A DNA stretch of 63,799 nucleotides from Opitutaceae bacterium (GTDB lineage: Bacteria > Verrucomicrobiota > Verrucomicrobiia > Opitutales > Opitutaceae): positions 1 to 63,799 of the forward strand of contig JAUSID010000254.1 in the NCBI GenBank assembly GCA_030648295.1, read 5' to 3'. This document shows, in pieces, positions 1 to 9,112 of this stretch. Below the pieces are notes generated by a model, which was given only the letters and a program-made list of their open reading frames with translations, did no database searches and was not told the DNA's origin. The translations under genes were made by a program, and so were the position numbers. Within the stretch, counting starts at the first letter, position 1, and each line of letters begins with the position of its first letter.

Positions 1-592
1 CCTGCGCCGCGGCCAGCGCGGCGCGCGCACGCGCGGCCTCGGCGGGCGAAGCGGCGGCGGCGCGAACCCGCGTATCCACGGCTTCGATCGTTTCGCGGGC
101 GAGCCGCAAGGGTTCTTCCGCGAGTGCGACGCGTTGCTGCGCCGCGAGCGTTTCGACGTAAGCAGTGGCGACCGCCGTGAGTATCTCCGTGCGACGCACG
201 GCAAATTCCCGGGCCGCGGCTTCACGGTCGCGGCTCGCGACGGCGACACGCTTCTCGCGCTTGCCGCCGCGTTCGAGGGTTTGGCTCGCTTGGACGGTGG
301 CCTCAAGCCCCCTAACTCCCTGCACCCGACCGGTGCCCGCGAAGTTTTCCACCGCGGCTTCAAGTTGCGGATTGGGTCGCAAACCGGCCTGTTCGATCAG
401 CGCCTCCGCGGCGCGCTCGCTGTAGCGTTGCGCGGCAAGGGCGGGGTTACGCTCCGCCGCGCGCGCCAGCGCTTGTTCGAGCGTAAGCGGATTTCCGCCG
501 GCCTCCTGGGCACGCGTGGCCGCTGCAGTGAGAATTAATATAAGGCCAAGCAATCGAACCGGCCGTTGATAAGGAAACAATAGGGACATCAT
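1..592 (-). CDS. TolC/CzcC-family outer-membrane efflux protein, N-terminal part (runs off left edge)
   Basis: The reading frame opens with ATG ATG at 592-587 and stays open to base 1, so only about 197 N-terminal residues are visible. It starts with a hydrophobic signal sequence (LLGLILILTAAATRAQ). The mature part has the TolC-type pattern LTLEQALARAAERNPALAAQ, then NPQLEAAVENF and long Ala/Glu-rich helical stretches with TAVATAYVETLAAQQRVALAEE. Proteins of this family form trimeric outer-membrane exit ducts for RND pumps. It is the second CzcC-like gene here (the other is at 7820-9112) and has a small Cys-rich exported protein upstream, as that one does. The partner membrane-fusion protein and pump probably lie beyond the left edge (inference). 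Confidence 0.85.
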   Translation of the reverse strand, partial: MMSLLFPYQRPVRLLGLILILTAAATRAQEAGGNPLTLEQALARAAERNPALAAQRYSERAAEALIEQAGLRPNPQLEAAVENFAGTGRVQGVRGLEATVQASQTLERGGKREKRVAVASRDREAAAREFAVRRTEILTAVATAYVETLAAQQRVALAEEPLRLARETIEAVDTRVRAAAASPAEAARARAALAAAQ

Positions 593-688
593 TAGAGTGG
601 GAAATCGAAAGTGGGAACGACTGCACGTAGACGCGCAAAGGCGTCGCCGCAGGATTAAGAAATAGCCGTCAGCCCGCGTAGGGACTGA

Positions 689-1093
689 TCAGGCCAATAC
701 GAACGAAGGAGCGCGCGGCAAAAGCGCGGCGCGCTGCACAAACTGCCAGGTCGGCACCCAATTCAATGGGCGCTCGAAATTCTCACTCGATGATGCATCG
801 CCCTCGCGAATTTCGAATGAAGGGACCGAAAGATTCCAACAGATGAGACAAAGACAGGCGGCAAACTGCGGCGCAGGAATGACCGCGGAGTCGCTATCGA
901 TCCGGTAGCCTTCGTTTTCGACCGTGTCGCAGCCGTCATGCGAGCAGTGAGCTTCGCCGCCAGGGCAGCACGTTTGGTCGGCCACTGCATGCGGCTCAAT
1001 AAGTCCGGCCGCCTCGAGTCTGCAGTGCTGCGTCGCCAGCAGCCAGAAGGCCAGCAGGAACCCGGCAATGACTTTATGGCGAAACAGGTTCAC
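689..1093 (-). CDS. Small Cys-rich exported protein of unknown function, paralogue of 9267-9710
   Basis: 134 residues, apparently with a GTG start at 1093-1091. The N-terminus is a signal-like segment (KVIAGFLLAFWLLATQHC). The next part is rich in Cys and His (QTCCPGGEAHCSHDGC, then CLCLICW), and the C-terminus reads WVPTWQFVQRAALLPRAPS. The same three blocks recur in the same order in the protein at 9267-9710, so the two are paralogues. Both sit directly upstream of a CzcC-like gene in a metal-efflux context. A metal-binding or metal-sensing role in the envelope is plausible for the paired cysteines, but that is inference; I do not recognise a named family. Confidence 0.7.
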   Translation of the reverse strand: MNLFRHKVIAGFLLAFWLLATQHCRLEAAGLIEPHAVADQTCCPGGEAHCSHDGCDTVENEGYRIDSDSAVIPAPQFAACLCLICWNLSVPSFEIREGDASSSENFERPLNWVPTWQFVQRAALLPRAPSFVLA

Positions 1094-1197
1094 AACAGGC
1101 GATAACGAGCGGCGTGGGAAACGGATGTCAACTGTGCACTCGACAAATCGCTATGAAGAGAGCCCACCTTGGACGGAACGCCCCACCAGTGGCATCG

Positions 1198-1407
1198 TCA
1201 TGCGGCGGAGTCGCCGCGCAAGCGCAAGGATTCCTGGACCACATCATCTGCATCCACCGATGGGAATCGGCTGCGGAGGTAGCGGCGAAGATCCCGCTCG
1301 TGCGGTTGGACCTCCTCCCGGAACCAGCGCGTCGCATCGTCCAGTTTCGGATCCAAAAAGGGAGGCGCGGAGACCGCGACCGGGGTCTGTGACGACGATG
1401 GCCTCAC
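1198..1407 (-). pseudogene. Remnant of an ECF RNA polymerase sigma factor (region 2 start only)
   Basis: The 69-residue frame contains WFREEVQPHERDLRRYLRSR followed by FPSVDADDVVQES. This is the beginning of sigma region 2 (2.1-2.2) of an ECF sigma-70 factor. It breaks off at RLRGDSAA and stops. Nothing resembling the rest of region 2 or region 4 follows in any frame up to the next gene. A whole ECF sigma factor is about 170-200 residues, so this cannot be functional. The rest of 1094-1507 shows nothing else coding. Confidence 0.6.
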
Positions 1408-1507
1408 GAGTGCGACGATTTGCAGAAACTATCGATCCGGGGAGCGGATTCTCGCCCTGTTGACCATGGCGCGGAATGTTTCGCGACCCACTACGATTTG
1501 GCTCCAA

Positions 1508-1993
1508 TTACCGATGACCACCGCGGTAACCACCACGGTGAATATGACGGTGTTGCCCACCGAATCCACCAAACCGGCCAAACCGCGGCGCCGCGCGAAG
1601 CGACCGATGGCGGTAGCCGCGAATCGGCGCAGGTCGATAGTCGCGTCCCGAGGGCATCACCTCCAGCGGGCTGGCCAGCAAGAGGTGATTCATCACGCGT
1701 TCGCTCACGCCGGCCGCTCGGAGCCTGTCGAATGACTCGGTGGTCAATCGATAGCTCATTTTCGTAGAGCGGAGATAGGCGATCGTAGCATCATCCGGCA
1801 TTCGATGGCGGGCCAATTCTTGAATATCGGCAAATGTGAGCGACGTGCCGCGCTGCATCTTCTCTACCACGAACAAGGGAGTTCCCGCGGCAGCGGCGGT
1901 ATCGGCGCTGGCGCGCTGGGCGGAAGTACTGGCGAAAGTCATCGCAGCCGGCACAAGCATGGCGGTGAGGAGGAAGGCGCTGGAGGTTTTCAT
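1508..1993 (-). CDS. Exported hypothetical protein with Gly/His/Arg-rich tail
   Basis: 161 residues. An N-terminal signal peptide (MKTSSAFLLTAMLVPAAMTF) is followed by a short helical section containing YRLTTESFDRLRAAGVSERV. This resembles the repeated 'LKxAGVSxxVI' motif seen in many exported proteins of Verrucomicrobia and Planctomycetes. The last 25 or so residues are Gly/His/Arg-rich (GGFGGQHRHIHRGGYRGGHR) and could bind metal ions or be unstructured. The start codon overlaps the stop of the upstream gene (ATGA-type overlap at 1990-1993), so the two are probably translated together. Function unknown. Confidence 0.7.
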   Translation of the reverse strand: MKTSSAFLLTAMLVPAAMTFASTSAQRASADTAAAAGTPLFVVEKMQRGTSLTFADIQELARHRMPDDATIAYLRSTKMSYRLTTESFDRLRAAGVSERVMNHLLLASPLEVMPSGRDYRPAPIRGYRHRSLRAAPRFGRFGGFGGQHRHIHRGGYRGGHR

Positions 1994-2664
1994 GTCAGGC
2001 GATTCCTTAGGCCGCTTCCCGAGGGGATCAGACGAATGAGTGAAACGTTATCGCCACTTAGCCCGGCACACTGCACCTCTTCGCGCCGACGCGCAAGATC
2101 CACGGTTAGCAGCGCCGGCGCGATGACGCGTTCGAACATGGCGGCGGATCGGGTCAAGAGGCGGGCGCGGGCTGCGTGGGCGGAGCGGGGTTCGATGTAC
2201 AGGGGTTGTCGCGGAAACTTGAAGTTGTAGATCTCAGCTGCTTCCGCGTCGTCCGACGTGTCATCTCCGCGCAGCAGTGTCAGTGTAACCAGGAAATTAT
2301 GCGGAGGCCTGACGTTGCCCGGTGACACGAGCGCCTCGTCCTTGCGATTCAATACGGTGCGGTTGATGTCCGATTTGGTCGCGTAGCGAAGGCGCACCGC
2401 CGCCCGCGGAACATCGGGTGGCACGGGCTTTTTCTCCCGGTCGAAGAATTTCACGATCATCTGCGAGCCGGAGGTATTCACGTTGAGCCAGCCGCCTTTA
2501 TCACGCGAGAGGTTTTTGCCCTCCTTTGGAAGTTCGAAGACTTTCTTTTCGGCGGAGGATTTGGACTTCGCCGGTGCCGCTTTCTGCGACGACGGTGCGG
2601 CCGCAAACAGGGCTACTGCGAGTGCGGTCACGGCGATGCAGAGAAGACAATCCTTAGGTTTCAT
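1990..2664 (-). CDS. Exported hypothetical protein in the metal-efflux cluster
   Basis: 224 residues. The N-terminal signal peptide (CLLCIAVTALAVALFAAAPS) is followed by a Lys/Ser-rich linker and a compact region with VKFFDREKKPVPPDV and RPPHNFLVTLTLL. It ends at about residue 150 (AEIYNFKFP). The last 70 residues (after PRQPLYIEP) are Arg/Ala-rich and look unlike the rest, so the C-terminus may be a frameshifted or extended tail. It lies between the P-II fragment and the 161-residue protein in one minus-strand run behind czcA. I do not recognise a characterised family; association with metal resistance is by context only. Confidence 0.65.
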   Translation of the reverse strand: MKPKDCLLCIAVTALAVALFAAAPSSQKAAPAKSKSSAEKKVFELPKEGKNLSRDKGGWLNVNTSGSQMIVKFFDREKKPVPPDVPRAAVRLRYATKSDINRTVLNRKDEALVSPGNVRPPHNFLVTLTLLRGDDTSDDAEAAEIYNFKFPRQPLYIEPRSAHAARARLLTRSAAMFERVIAPALLTVDLARRREEVQCAGLSGDNVSLIRLIPSGSGLRNRLT

Positions 2665-2792
2665 GGCAGGATGGTTTCTTGTTGGGGAAGGCTGGGCGTT
2701 GGCGGGCGTTCAGTGCGTTTGCCCTCGTCACATACCTCGTGGTGGAAGAGCACGCGGTAGCTTTTGGGCCGGGCGCTCGTGTTCCCTCCTAT

Positions 2793-2993
2793 TCAAGGTT
2801 GGTGCTCGGCACCGTCGTGTGCGCGCGCTTTGATTTCCAGCTTGGTTTTCACCACCTGATCGAATGCACCGTGTTCGGCCGATAAACCATGTGCTGTGGA
2901 AATGGTCATCGAGGGCAGGTCTTTGATTTGGCGCAGGGCGTGGACCACGCCCTCCATGCGAAAGGGTTGGATGATGGCTTTTATTTCTTTCAT
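2793..2993 (-). pseudogene. Truncated P-II (GlnB/GlnK-like) family protein
   Basis: The first 55 residues match the start of P-II signalling proteins: MKEIKAIIQPFRMEGVVHAL, then a conserved VVKTKLEI strand. P-II proteins are normally about 110 residues, but this frame ends at residue 66 (ARAHDGAEHQP). The second half, including the segment that completes the nucleotide site (usually an HTGxxGDGKIF-type stretch), is absent and was not found in other frames downstream. P-II-like proteins are known neighbours of heavy-metal RND pumps, and this one begins 28 bp after the czcA stop. Probably a decayed gene; a functional short form cannot be excluded. Confidence 0.6.
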
Positions 2994-3020
2994 GGCGTTT
3001 TCCCTCGGTTGATTTCGGAG

Positions 3021-6000
3021 TCATACCTCCACGTCGTCGGGCTGCCTCCCCTTGAACATCGTGTAGAGCGCGGGTAGCACGAGCAGGGTGAGCAGCGTGT
3101 TGGTGAAAATCCCGCCAATCACGACCGTCGCCAGCGGGCGCTGCACCTCACCGCCCACGCCGATGTTGACGGCCATGGGGATGAACCCCACTGCGGCCAC
3201 CAGCGCCGTCATGAGTACCGGCCGCAATCGCACCAGACAGCCCTCGCGCACGGCTTTCTCCAAGGGCGTGCCTTCGTCGAGCCTCTGCTTGATGAACGTG
3301 ACCAGCACGAGGCCATTCAAGATCGCCACACCGCTCAAGGCGATGAAGCCAATGGCCGAACTCACCGTGAACGGCAGCCCGCGCAGCCACAACGCCAGCA
3401 CCCCGCCCACCAGCCCCAGCGGAATGCCGGACGCCACGATCAGCACCTCGCGGAGCGTCCCGAGGCTGAAGAAAAGCATCACGAAGATGAGCGCCAGGGC
3501 CATCGGCACGACGAACATCAGCTTCCGGTTGGCCCGCTCCATGTTTTCAAACTGCCCGCCCCACTCGATGGTATAACCGTCGAGCAGCTTCACCTGTGCG
3601 GCGATTTTCGCCCGCCCTTCCGCCACGAAGCTCTTCACGTCCCGCCCGCGCACATTGCATTGCACGGTGATTCGCCGCTTGCCCCATTCGCGACTGATGG
3701 TGGACGGACCTTCGATCTCGGTGATCGTCGCCAGCTGGCTCAGGGGCAGCATCAGACCGGTGGCCGTCGGAATCAGCGTTGCCGCCAAGGCGTCGGGATC
3801 GGTGCGCTGCCGGTCCGGCAGTCGCACGACGAGCGGAAACCGCCGCTGCCCCTCCCGCACATCGCCCACGCGTCGCGAGCCGACCGCCTCGACCACATTC
3901 AGCACGTTGCGGCTCGACACGCCGTAGCGGGCGATGGCCTGCGGGTCCACGCGAACCTGCAGGAAGGTCTGGCCGGTCAGCTGCTCGACACTCGCTTCGC
4001 TGGCCCCGGGGACCGCCGCCAGCACCGCTTGCACTTCGCCTCCCAACCGTCGCAGTTCCTCCAAATCGTCGCCATAGACCTTGACGCCAATGTCACCCCG
4101 GATGCCCGCGATGAGTTCGTTCAGGCGCATTTCAATCGGCTGACTGAACGCGGTTTTCAGGCCCGGAACCTGGCTCAACACGCCACGCATCTTCTCCGTC
4201 AATCCGGTTTGCGTGCGTGCCTTTTTCCACTGCTCACGCGGTTTGAGCGCGAGAAAGAAGTCGGCCAGTTCCACGCCCATCGGATCGGTGGCGACCTCCG
4301 CCGTGCCCAGGCGCGTCCAGATGTGTTCAATCTCGTCCGGAAACTCGGCCATCATCACCCTCTCGATCCGGTCGTTCTGCGCCACGGCCTCGTCGACGGA
4401 TATGCCGGCCAGCCGCACCGTGGTGCCGACAATCGCGCCTTCGCCCAGCTTCGGCAGGAACTCGCCGCCCATGCGGGTGGCGAGCCACACCGTGCCAATG
4501 AACAGGGCCAGCGCGCCCACCAGCGTCAGCTTGCGGAAGCGCAGGGCCAGACCCAGCGCCGGTTCATAAAGCCGGTGCGCCAGACGCACGAGCATCGGCT
4601 CCTTTTCCCTCACCTGCTTCGGCAGGAACGTCGCCGCCAGCACGGGCGTCAGCGTGAGCGCCAGGATGAGCGATCCCAGCAGGGCGAAGATCAACGTCAG
4701 CGCCATCGGCTTGAACATTTTCCCCTCGATGCCCTCCAGCGTGAGAATGGGAAGGAAGACAATCATGATGATGCCCACGCCGAAGGCCACCGGCCGCGCC
4801 ACTTCCAATGGCGCGCTGCGCAGGACGTCCTGCCGCTCTTCCTTCGTGAGCACGCGCCCCAGCTCATGCTGGCGTCCGGCGAGCCGCCGCATGGCGTTTT
4901 CCACCATCACGACCGCGCCATCCACGATGAGCCCGAAGTCCACCGCGCCGAGGCTCAGCAGGCTGGCGGTGATGCCCGCCTGCAACATGAAGTTGGCGGC
5001 AAACAGCATCGAAAGCGGAATGGCCGCCGCCACGATCAAGCCCGCGCGCAGGTTGCCGAGGAACGCGAAGAGAATCGCAATCACCAGCAGCGCTCCCGCC
5101 AGCAGATTTTCCTGAACCGTGCGAATGACGTTGTCCACGAGCTCCGTCCGATCGTAGAGCACGTCCAGCTTCACGTCCGGGGGCAGGAATTTCTGCACTT
5201 CCGCGAGCTTCGCCTTGAGCGCATGCGTCACGACCGCGCTGTTTTCCCCCATGAGCATGAACCCGAGCCCGAGCACGGCCTCGCCGCGACCGTCGGCCGT
5301 GACGGCGCCCCGGCGAATCTCGTGATCCTCCTTCACGGTGGCGACATCGCGCACGCGAATCGGCGAACCATCGTGCGCCGTGATGACGATGTTGCCGATT
5401 TCCTGGATGTTGGTGGCCAACCCCACGCCATGGACCAGCAGCGACTCGCCGCCGCGGACAATCTGCCCGCCGCCGACATTCTGGTTGTTCGCCTGCAAGG
5501 CCTCGACCAGTTCCTCGAAGGTCAGCCGGTATTTGATCAGCCGGTCGGTCTCGACCACCACATGGAACTGTTTCTCGAAGCCTCCCCAGGTGTTCACTTC
5601 CGCCACCCCGGGAACCTTGCGCAGGATCGGCTTCACCACCCAATCCTGCAACACGCGCAGCTCCGTCGGCGTGCGTTTCGGATCGGTGGAGCGTACCACA
5701 TAGTGAAACACTTCGCCCAGGCCCGTCGCAATCGGGCCGAGTTGCGGCCGCGCGATCCCGTCCGGCAACTCCACGGACTGGATCCGTTCCATGATCAGCT
5801 GGCGCGCCTTGAAGATGTCGATGCGATCGTCGAACGTCGCGACGACTTGCGACAGCCCGAACTTCGAAATCGAGCGCACGTTTTGCAGCGCCGGCAGACC
5901 GCCAATGGCCAGCTCGACCGGCACGGTGATCTGCGCCTCGGTTTCCTGGGGATTGAGTGCCGCCGCAGTGGTGTTGATCTGCACCTGCACCGGCGTCGTG

Positions 6001-6122
6001 TCCGGAAAGGCGTCAATCGGCAGAATGCTCAAGGAGCGTCCGCCGACGACAAGGAGCGCGATCGCGAGCACGCACACCAACAGTCGGTTCCGGAGCGAGA
6101 AATTGATCAGCTGGTTGAGCAT
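3021..6122 (-). CDS. czcA: CzcA-family heavy-metal RND efflux pump
   Basis: About 1033 residues from the start at 6122 (MLNQLINFSLRNRLLV), the usual beginning of this family. An in-frame ATG at 6224 would overlap the stop of czcB but adds 34 non-homologous His/Pro-rich residues. The inner-membrane proton antiporter has an N-terminal membrane helix, a large periplasmic loop (FPDTTPVQVQINTTAAALNP), and the transmembrane signature DFGLIVDGAVVMVEN. That signature fits the HME1 pattern DFGxxxDGAxxxVEN associated with Zn/Co/Cd export. A second half of similar layout ends with GGIFTNTLLTLLVLPALYTM. It is third in a czcC-czcB-czcA order. Length and motifs are complete. Confidence 0.95.
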   Translation of the reverse strand: MLNQLINFSLRNRLLVCVLAIALLVVGGRSLSILPIDAFPDTTPVQVQINTTAAALNPQETEAQITVPVELAIGGLPALQNVRSISKFGLSQVVATFDDRIDIFKARQLIMERIQSVELPDGIARPQLGPIATGLGEVFHYVVRSTDPKRTPTELRVLQDWVVKPILRKVPGVAEVNTWGGFEKQFHVVVETDRLIKYRLTFEELVEALQANNQNVGGGQIVRGGESLLVHGVGLATNIQEIGNIVITAHDGSPIRVRDVATVKEDHEIRRGAVTADGRGEAVLGLGFMLMGENSAVVTHALKAKLAEVQKFLPPDVKLDVLYDRTELVDNVIRTVQENLLAGALLVIAILFAFLGNLRAGLIVAAAIPLSMLFAANFMLQAGITASLLSLGAVDFGLIVDGAVVMVENAMRRLAGRQHELGRVLTKEERQDVLRSAPLEVARPVAFGVGIIMIVFLPILTLEGIEGKMFKPMALTLIFALLGSLILALTLTPVLAATFLPKQVREKEPMLVRLAHRLYEPALGLALRFRKLTLVGALALFIGTVWLATRMGGEFLPKLGEGAIVGTTVRLAGISVDEAVAQNDRIERVMMAEFPDEIEHIWTRLGTAEVATDPMGVELADFFLALKPREQWKKARTQTGLTEKMRGVLSQVPGLKTAFSQPIEMRLNELIAGIRGDIGVKVYGDDLEELRRLGGEVQAVLAAVPGASEASVEQLTGQTFLQVRVDPQAIARYGVSSRNVLNVVEAVGSRRVGDVREGQRRFPLVVRLPDRQRTDPDALAATLIPTATGLMLPLSQLATITEIEGPSTISREWGKRRITVQCNVRGRDVKSFVAEGRAKIAAQVKLLDGYTIEWGGQFENMERANRKLMFVVPMALALIFVMLFFSLGTLREVLIVASGIPLGLVGGVLALWLRGLPFTVSSAIGFIALSGVAILNGLVLVTFIKQRLDEGTPLEKAVREGCLVRLRPVLMTALVAAVGFIPMAVNIGVGGEVQRPLATVVIGGIFTNTLLTLLVLPALYTMFKGRQPDDVEV

Positions 6123-6216
6123 GAAATTAGCCCGCATTTCACCGGGCGTGCGACGAGCCGGAGAGATGTTCGTGGACCGATGGAAATGAAATGGAGGTTG
6201 AGCGTGAAAATGCGGG

Positions 6217-7770
6217 CTAGTCATCGGCGCAGCCCGCGCCCAGCCGCGACATCAGCATCGCGGACTTGATGGCGAACGCGTGGCTGACCGCGATTTGATC
6301 CTGTGGCGTCACGCCCTGGAGCAGTTCCCGCCGGCCATTGAATGTCGCCCCCAGCCGCACCGCCCGCGCGTCGAAAAGATCCGCCGCCATTTTCACGAAC
6401 ACGTAGGGCCGGCCTTCGATGCGCTGTATCGCCGATGCTGGCACCAGCATCGCGCGTTTTTCCTGGCGCGTCAGGATTCGCGCCGCGGTGAACATCTTGT
6501 CTTTGAGCAGGCCGTCGGGGTTGGCGAACTCCGCGCGCGCGCGGGCCATCCGGGTGCGTTCGTCCACGGCGGGACCGATCCACGTCAGTTGACCGGTGAA
6601 GATCTTGCCCGGCAGCGAATCCGTCCGCAATTCCACGGGCTGGCCGGTCTTCAGACGCGCCAACGCCGCTTCGGGAACGTGGAGCATGGCCCACATCGTC
6701 GAGCGGTCGGTCACGATGAAGAGCGCTTTGCCCGCCTCCGCGAGCGCGCCCCGCACCGCCGTCCGCTCCACGATCTCGCCGCCGAACGGAGCCCTCACTT
6801 CGAGGTAAACGGGATCGTTCGGACGCTGCCCGAGCGCGTCGATTTGTTCCTCGCTGAACCCAAACGTGCGCGCCTGCTGGCACGCCGCCCGATGGGCTGC
6901 CTCCGCCGCCTGCAACGCCTGTTCCGAAGTCACCCGGCTGGCGTGCAACTTCCTTTCCCGCTCGAGCGTTTGGTGGGTAAGGACGGATTTGGCGACCGCC
7001 TCGGCAATCGCCGCCGACCATATCCTGGCCACCGTCTGGTTTTCCTCGACGAGGGTACCCAGGTCCACGTCCACCGTCTGGATGATGCCGGTCACCGGTG
7101 CGGCGATTTGCGCCAGCTTGTTCTGGTTGAAGCTCAATTCCGCCACACACTCCACGCTGTCGGCAATCGCACCGGTCTCCGGGAGCGAGGTCTGGATTCC
7201 CGCGATCGCCGCCGAATTCGGCGAGGGCAGCCGCACCTTCATGCTCTCGCCCGGTGCCAGCCTGGCCGCCAGCTCCGGTTTGCACACGGCGCACTCCGCT
7301 TCGAGAACGCCATGCTCGTTACACATCAACGCCGCTCCAGCACTTCCGGCGGTCTTGACTTTGCCCCGCAGCTCCGGGTGGCAAAGGAAGCATTCGTCCT
7401 CGTACAGCGAATGCTCCTTACACCACAGCCGGTTCTTGTCCTGGAACTCAGGATGGCAAAGCCAGCAGCGGTCTTCGTAGCGCTTGTGTTCTTCGCACCA
7501 TAACCGGCCTTTTTCGCGCAGGCTGGCATCACAAATGAAGCATAGTTCCCTGGCCGCATCATGCGCCGCACACTTCGCTCCGCTGAGTGCAACCTGCGCA
7601 AACGCGCCAGTGACGCTCGGGGATGCGGCCTCCGCCTTGGCCTGATTGTGACCGGCATGGCCGTGCCCATCCTCGGCGGCGGGTTTGTCCGGTCGGTTGC
7701 ATCCGGGGAATGACGCCATGACCGCGATGCTCGCGATCAGCGTGAGCCGTGAGGTGAATGTCTTCTTCAT
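6217..7770 (-). CDS. czcB: RND efflux periplasmic adaptor (CzcB family) with N-terminal Cys/His repeats
   Basis: 517 residues; membrane-fusion protein linking the CzcA pump to the CzcC duct. The N-terminus is a lipoprotein-like signal (VMASFPGC at the lipobox) followed by a His-rich stretch (DGHGHAGH). Residues about 62-170 carry four copies of C-x2-H-x6-C-x2-C (for example CEEHKRYEDRCWLC and CKEHSLYEDECFLC), a likely metal-binding module. The rest is a standard adaptor: barrel-sandwich hybrid (ECVAELSFNQNKLAQIAAPV), a helical hairpin with Glu/Ala-rich helices, and beta-barrel (TGQPVELRTDSLPGKIFTGQ). It lies 49 bp downstream of czcC, and its end overlaps an alternative upstream czcA start. 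Confidence 0.92.
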   Translation of the reverse strand: MKKTFTSRLTLIASIAVMASFPGCNRPDKPAAEDGHGHAGHNQAKAEAASPSVTGAFAQVALSGAKCAAHDAARELCFICDASLREKGRLWCEEHKRYEDRCWLCHPEFQDKNRLWCKEHSLYEDECFLCHPELRGKVKTAGSAGAALMCNEHGVLEAECAVCKPELAARLAPGESMKVRLPSPNSAAIAGIQTSLPETGAIADSVECVAELSFNQNKLAQIAAPVTGIIQTVDVDLGTLVEENQTVARIWSAAIAEAVAKSVLTHQTLERERKLHASRVTSEQALQAAEAAHRAACQQARTFGFSEEQIDALGQRPNDPVYLEVRAPFGGEIVERTAVRGALAEAGKALFIVTDRSTMWAMLHVPEAALARLKTGQPVELRTDSLPGKIFTGQLTWIGPAVDERTRMARARAEFANPDGLLKDKMFTAARILTRQEKRAMLVPASAIQRIEGRPYVFVKMAADLFDARAVRLGATFNGRRELLQGVTPQDQIAVSHAFAIKSAMLMSRLGAGCADD

Positions 7771-7819
7771 GTTCGAAAATACTTCGTGGTTGATGGAAAG
7801 GATCGAGGTGAAGGAGCGC

Positions 7820-9112
7820 TCATTTCATTCGTGTGGCCGGCTGGTCGCCTCCCGCCAGGAGTGCCTCCAATTCGGCGTGCGCCACATTCATCTCCAAGAG
7901 CTTCCCGTAGTAGGCTTGTCGCACCTCGCCGGTGGTGCGTTGGGTGTCGATCAGATCGATGAAATCGAATTTCCCCTGTTCGAACCCGGTCTGCACCAGC
8001 TGCAGTGCTTCGGTCGCCTTCGGCAAAATCCGTTCCCGATAGTTTCTCACCTGCTCGACCGCGGTGGTGTAGCGCCGCGCGGCGTTCGCCCAATCACGCT
8101 GCAACATATGTTGCACGGCGTTCAGTTCGGCTTGGGCGATGCTCACGTTGGCCCGCGCTTCCTGCGTCACTCCCTTGCCGCGGTTCACGAGCGGCAAAGG
8201 CAGCGACACGCTGAGTTGAACGATCGACTGGTTCGTCTCACCGCTTCGTCCGCCGGCCACACCGACCTTCATGTCCGAATATGGCTCCAGCCGCGCCCGG
8301 CGGGTGCCCAACTCTGCCCGCTCCAGGTTCACCTGTGCCGCGTGCAAACTCGGATGGGAGGCCAGGCGCTCCTGGACGGAGCGTTCCAGCAACGTCGCAT
8401 CGGACGTCTCGACGAGGACGCCCCTGAGCTTCGCGTCACTCAGATCAGGCCGGCCGACGAGCGCGGCCAGGGACTGTCGCGCCGCCGCCAGATCGCGCTG
8501 AACGTCGGCCAAGTCCGTTCGCGCCTGTTCCTCCAACACCTCCGCCCGCAACTGCTCGTGGTAAGCGGCGGCTCCGGCCTCTACCCTTTTCCTGGCGATC
8601 ACCGCGGAGGATGCCGCCGCCACCACCAGTCCGGTCGACACTTCCGTCAACCGGTCATAAGCGAGGACGCGGAAAAATCCGATTTTGACGTCCCGGATTA
8701 GCGCGGCCCGGTGCAGGTCCAACTCGGTTTCCGAAAGCCTGACCTCCGCACGCCCAATCTGCTTGTCCAGCGATCGCTTGCCCGGGAACGGTAATGGCTG
8801 GGCGATACCGATGGTCCGCTTGGCATCGGAGAAACGTCCGGTGCGGACCGGCCAGTCCTCCGCGCCAAGCTCCAATTCGGGATTCGCCCAGGCTATTGCC
8901 TGAATTGCCCGCCCGCCAGCGGCATCGACCCGCGCCGTGGCGGCCCGGAGCGCGGGGCTGATTTCCAGCGCCAGCTGGATCGCGGCTTCCAGCGACAATG
9001 TGCCTGGAACATTGCGCGCCGGCGGTTCCTGGCCGCTCGACCGCGACACCACGGCAGCGACCGGGAAGAGGGTGAAAACAAGGCGTAAGGTGGAAAACAG
9101 AACTCGGTTCAT
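7820..9112 (-). CDS. czcC: CzcC-type TolC-family outer-membrane efflux protein
   Basis: About 430 residues from ATG at 9112 (MNRVLFSTLRLVFTLFPVAA). That gives a normal signal peptide; the open frame extends 37 codons further upstream without family similarity. The mature protein begins with LSLEAAIQLALEISPALRAA and continues with NPELELGAEDWPVR, typical of CzcC/TolC duct proteins. It has two OEP repeats, with the second around SLPLPLVNRGKGVTQEARAN. It provides the outer-membrane channel for czcB-czcA, which follow immediately on the same strand. Confidence 0.93.
   Translation of the reverse strand: MNRVLFSTLRLVFTLFPVAAVVSRSSGQEPPARNVPGTLSLEAAIQLALEISPALRAATARVDAAGGRAIQAIAWANPELELGAEDWPVRTGRFSDAKRTIGIAQPLPFPGKRSLDKQIGRAEVRLSETELDLHRAALIRDVKIGFFRVLAYDRLTEVSTGLVVAAASSAVIARKRVEAGAAAYHEQLRAEVLEEQARTDLADVQRDLAAARQSLAALVGRPDLSDAKLRGVLVETSDATLLERSVQERLASHPSLHAAQVNLERAELGTRRARLEPYSDMKVGVAGGRSGETNQSIVQLSVSLPLPLVNRGKGVTQEARANVSIAQAELNAVQHMLQRDWANAARRYTTAVEQVRNYRERILPKATEALQLVQTGFEQGKFDFIDLIDTQRTTGEVRQAYYGKLLEMNVAHAELEALLAGGDQPATRMK

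Noticed and set aside
6122-6224. N-terminal extension of CzcA to an ATG overlapping the czcB stop
   Set aside because: The extra 34 residues are His/Pro-rich and absent from the family start; kept only as an alternative start.
3660-6269. 869-codon plus-strand open frame
   Set aside because: Antisense to czcA in high-GC DNA; His/Arg/Gln-rich translation without any recognisable domain.
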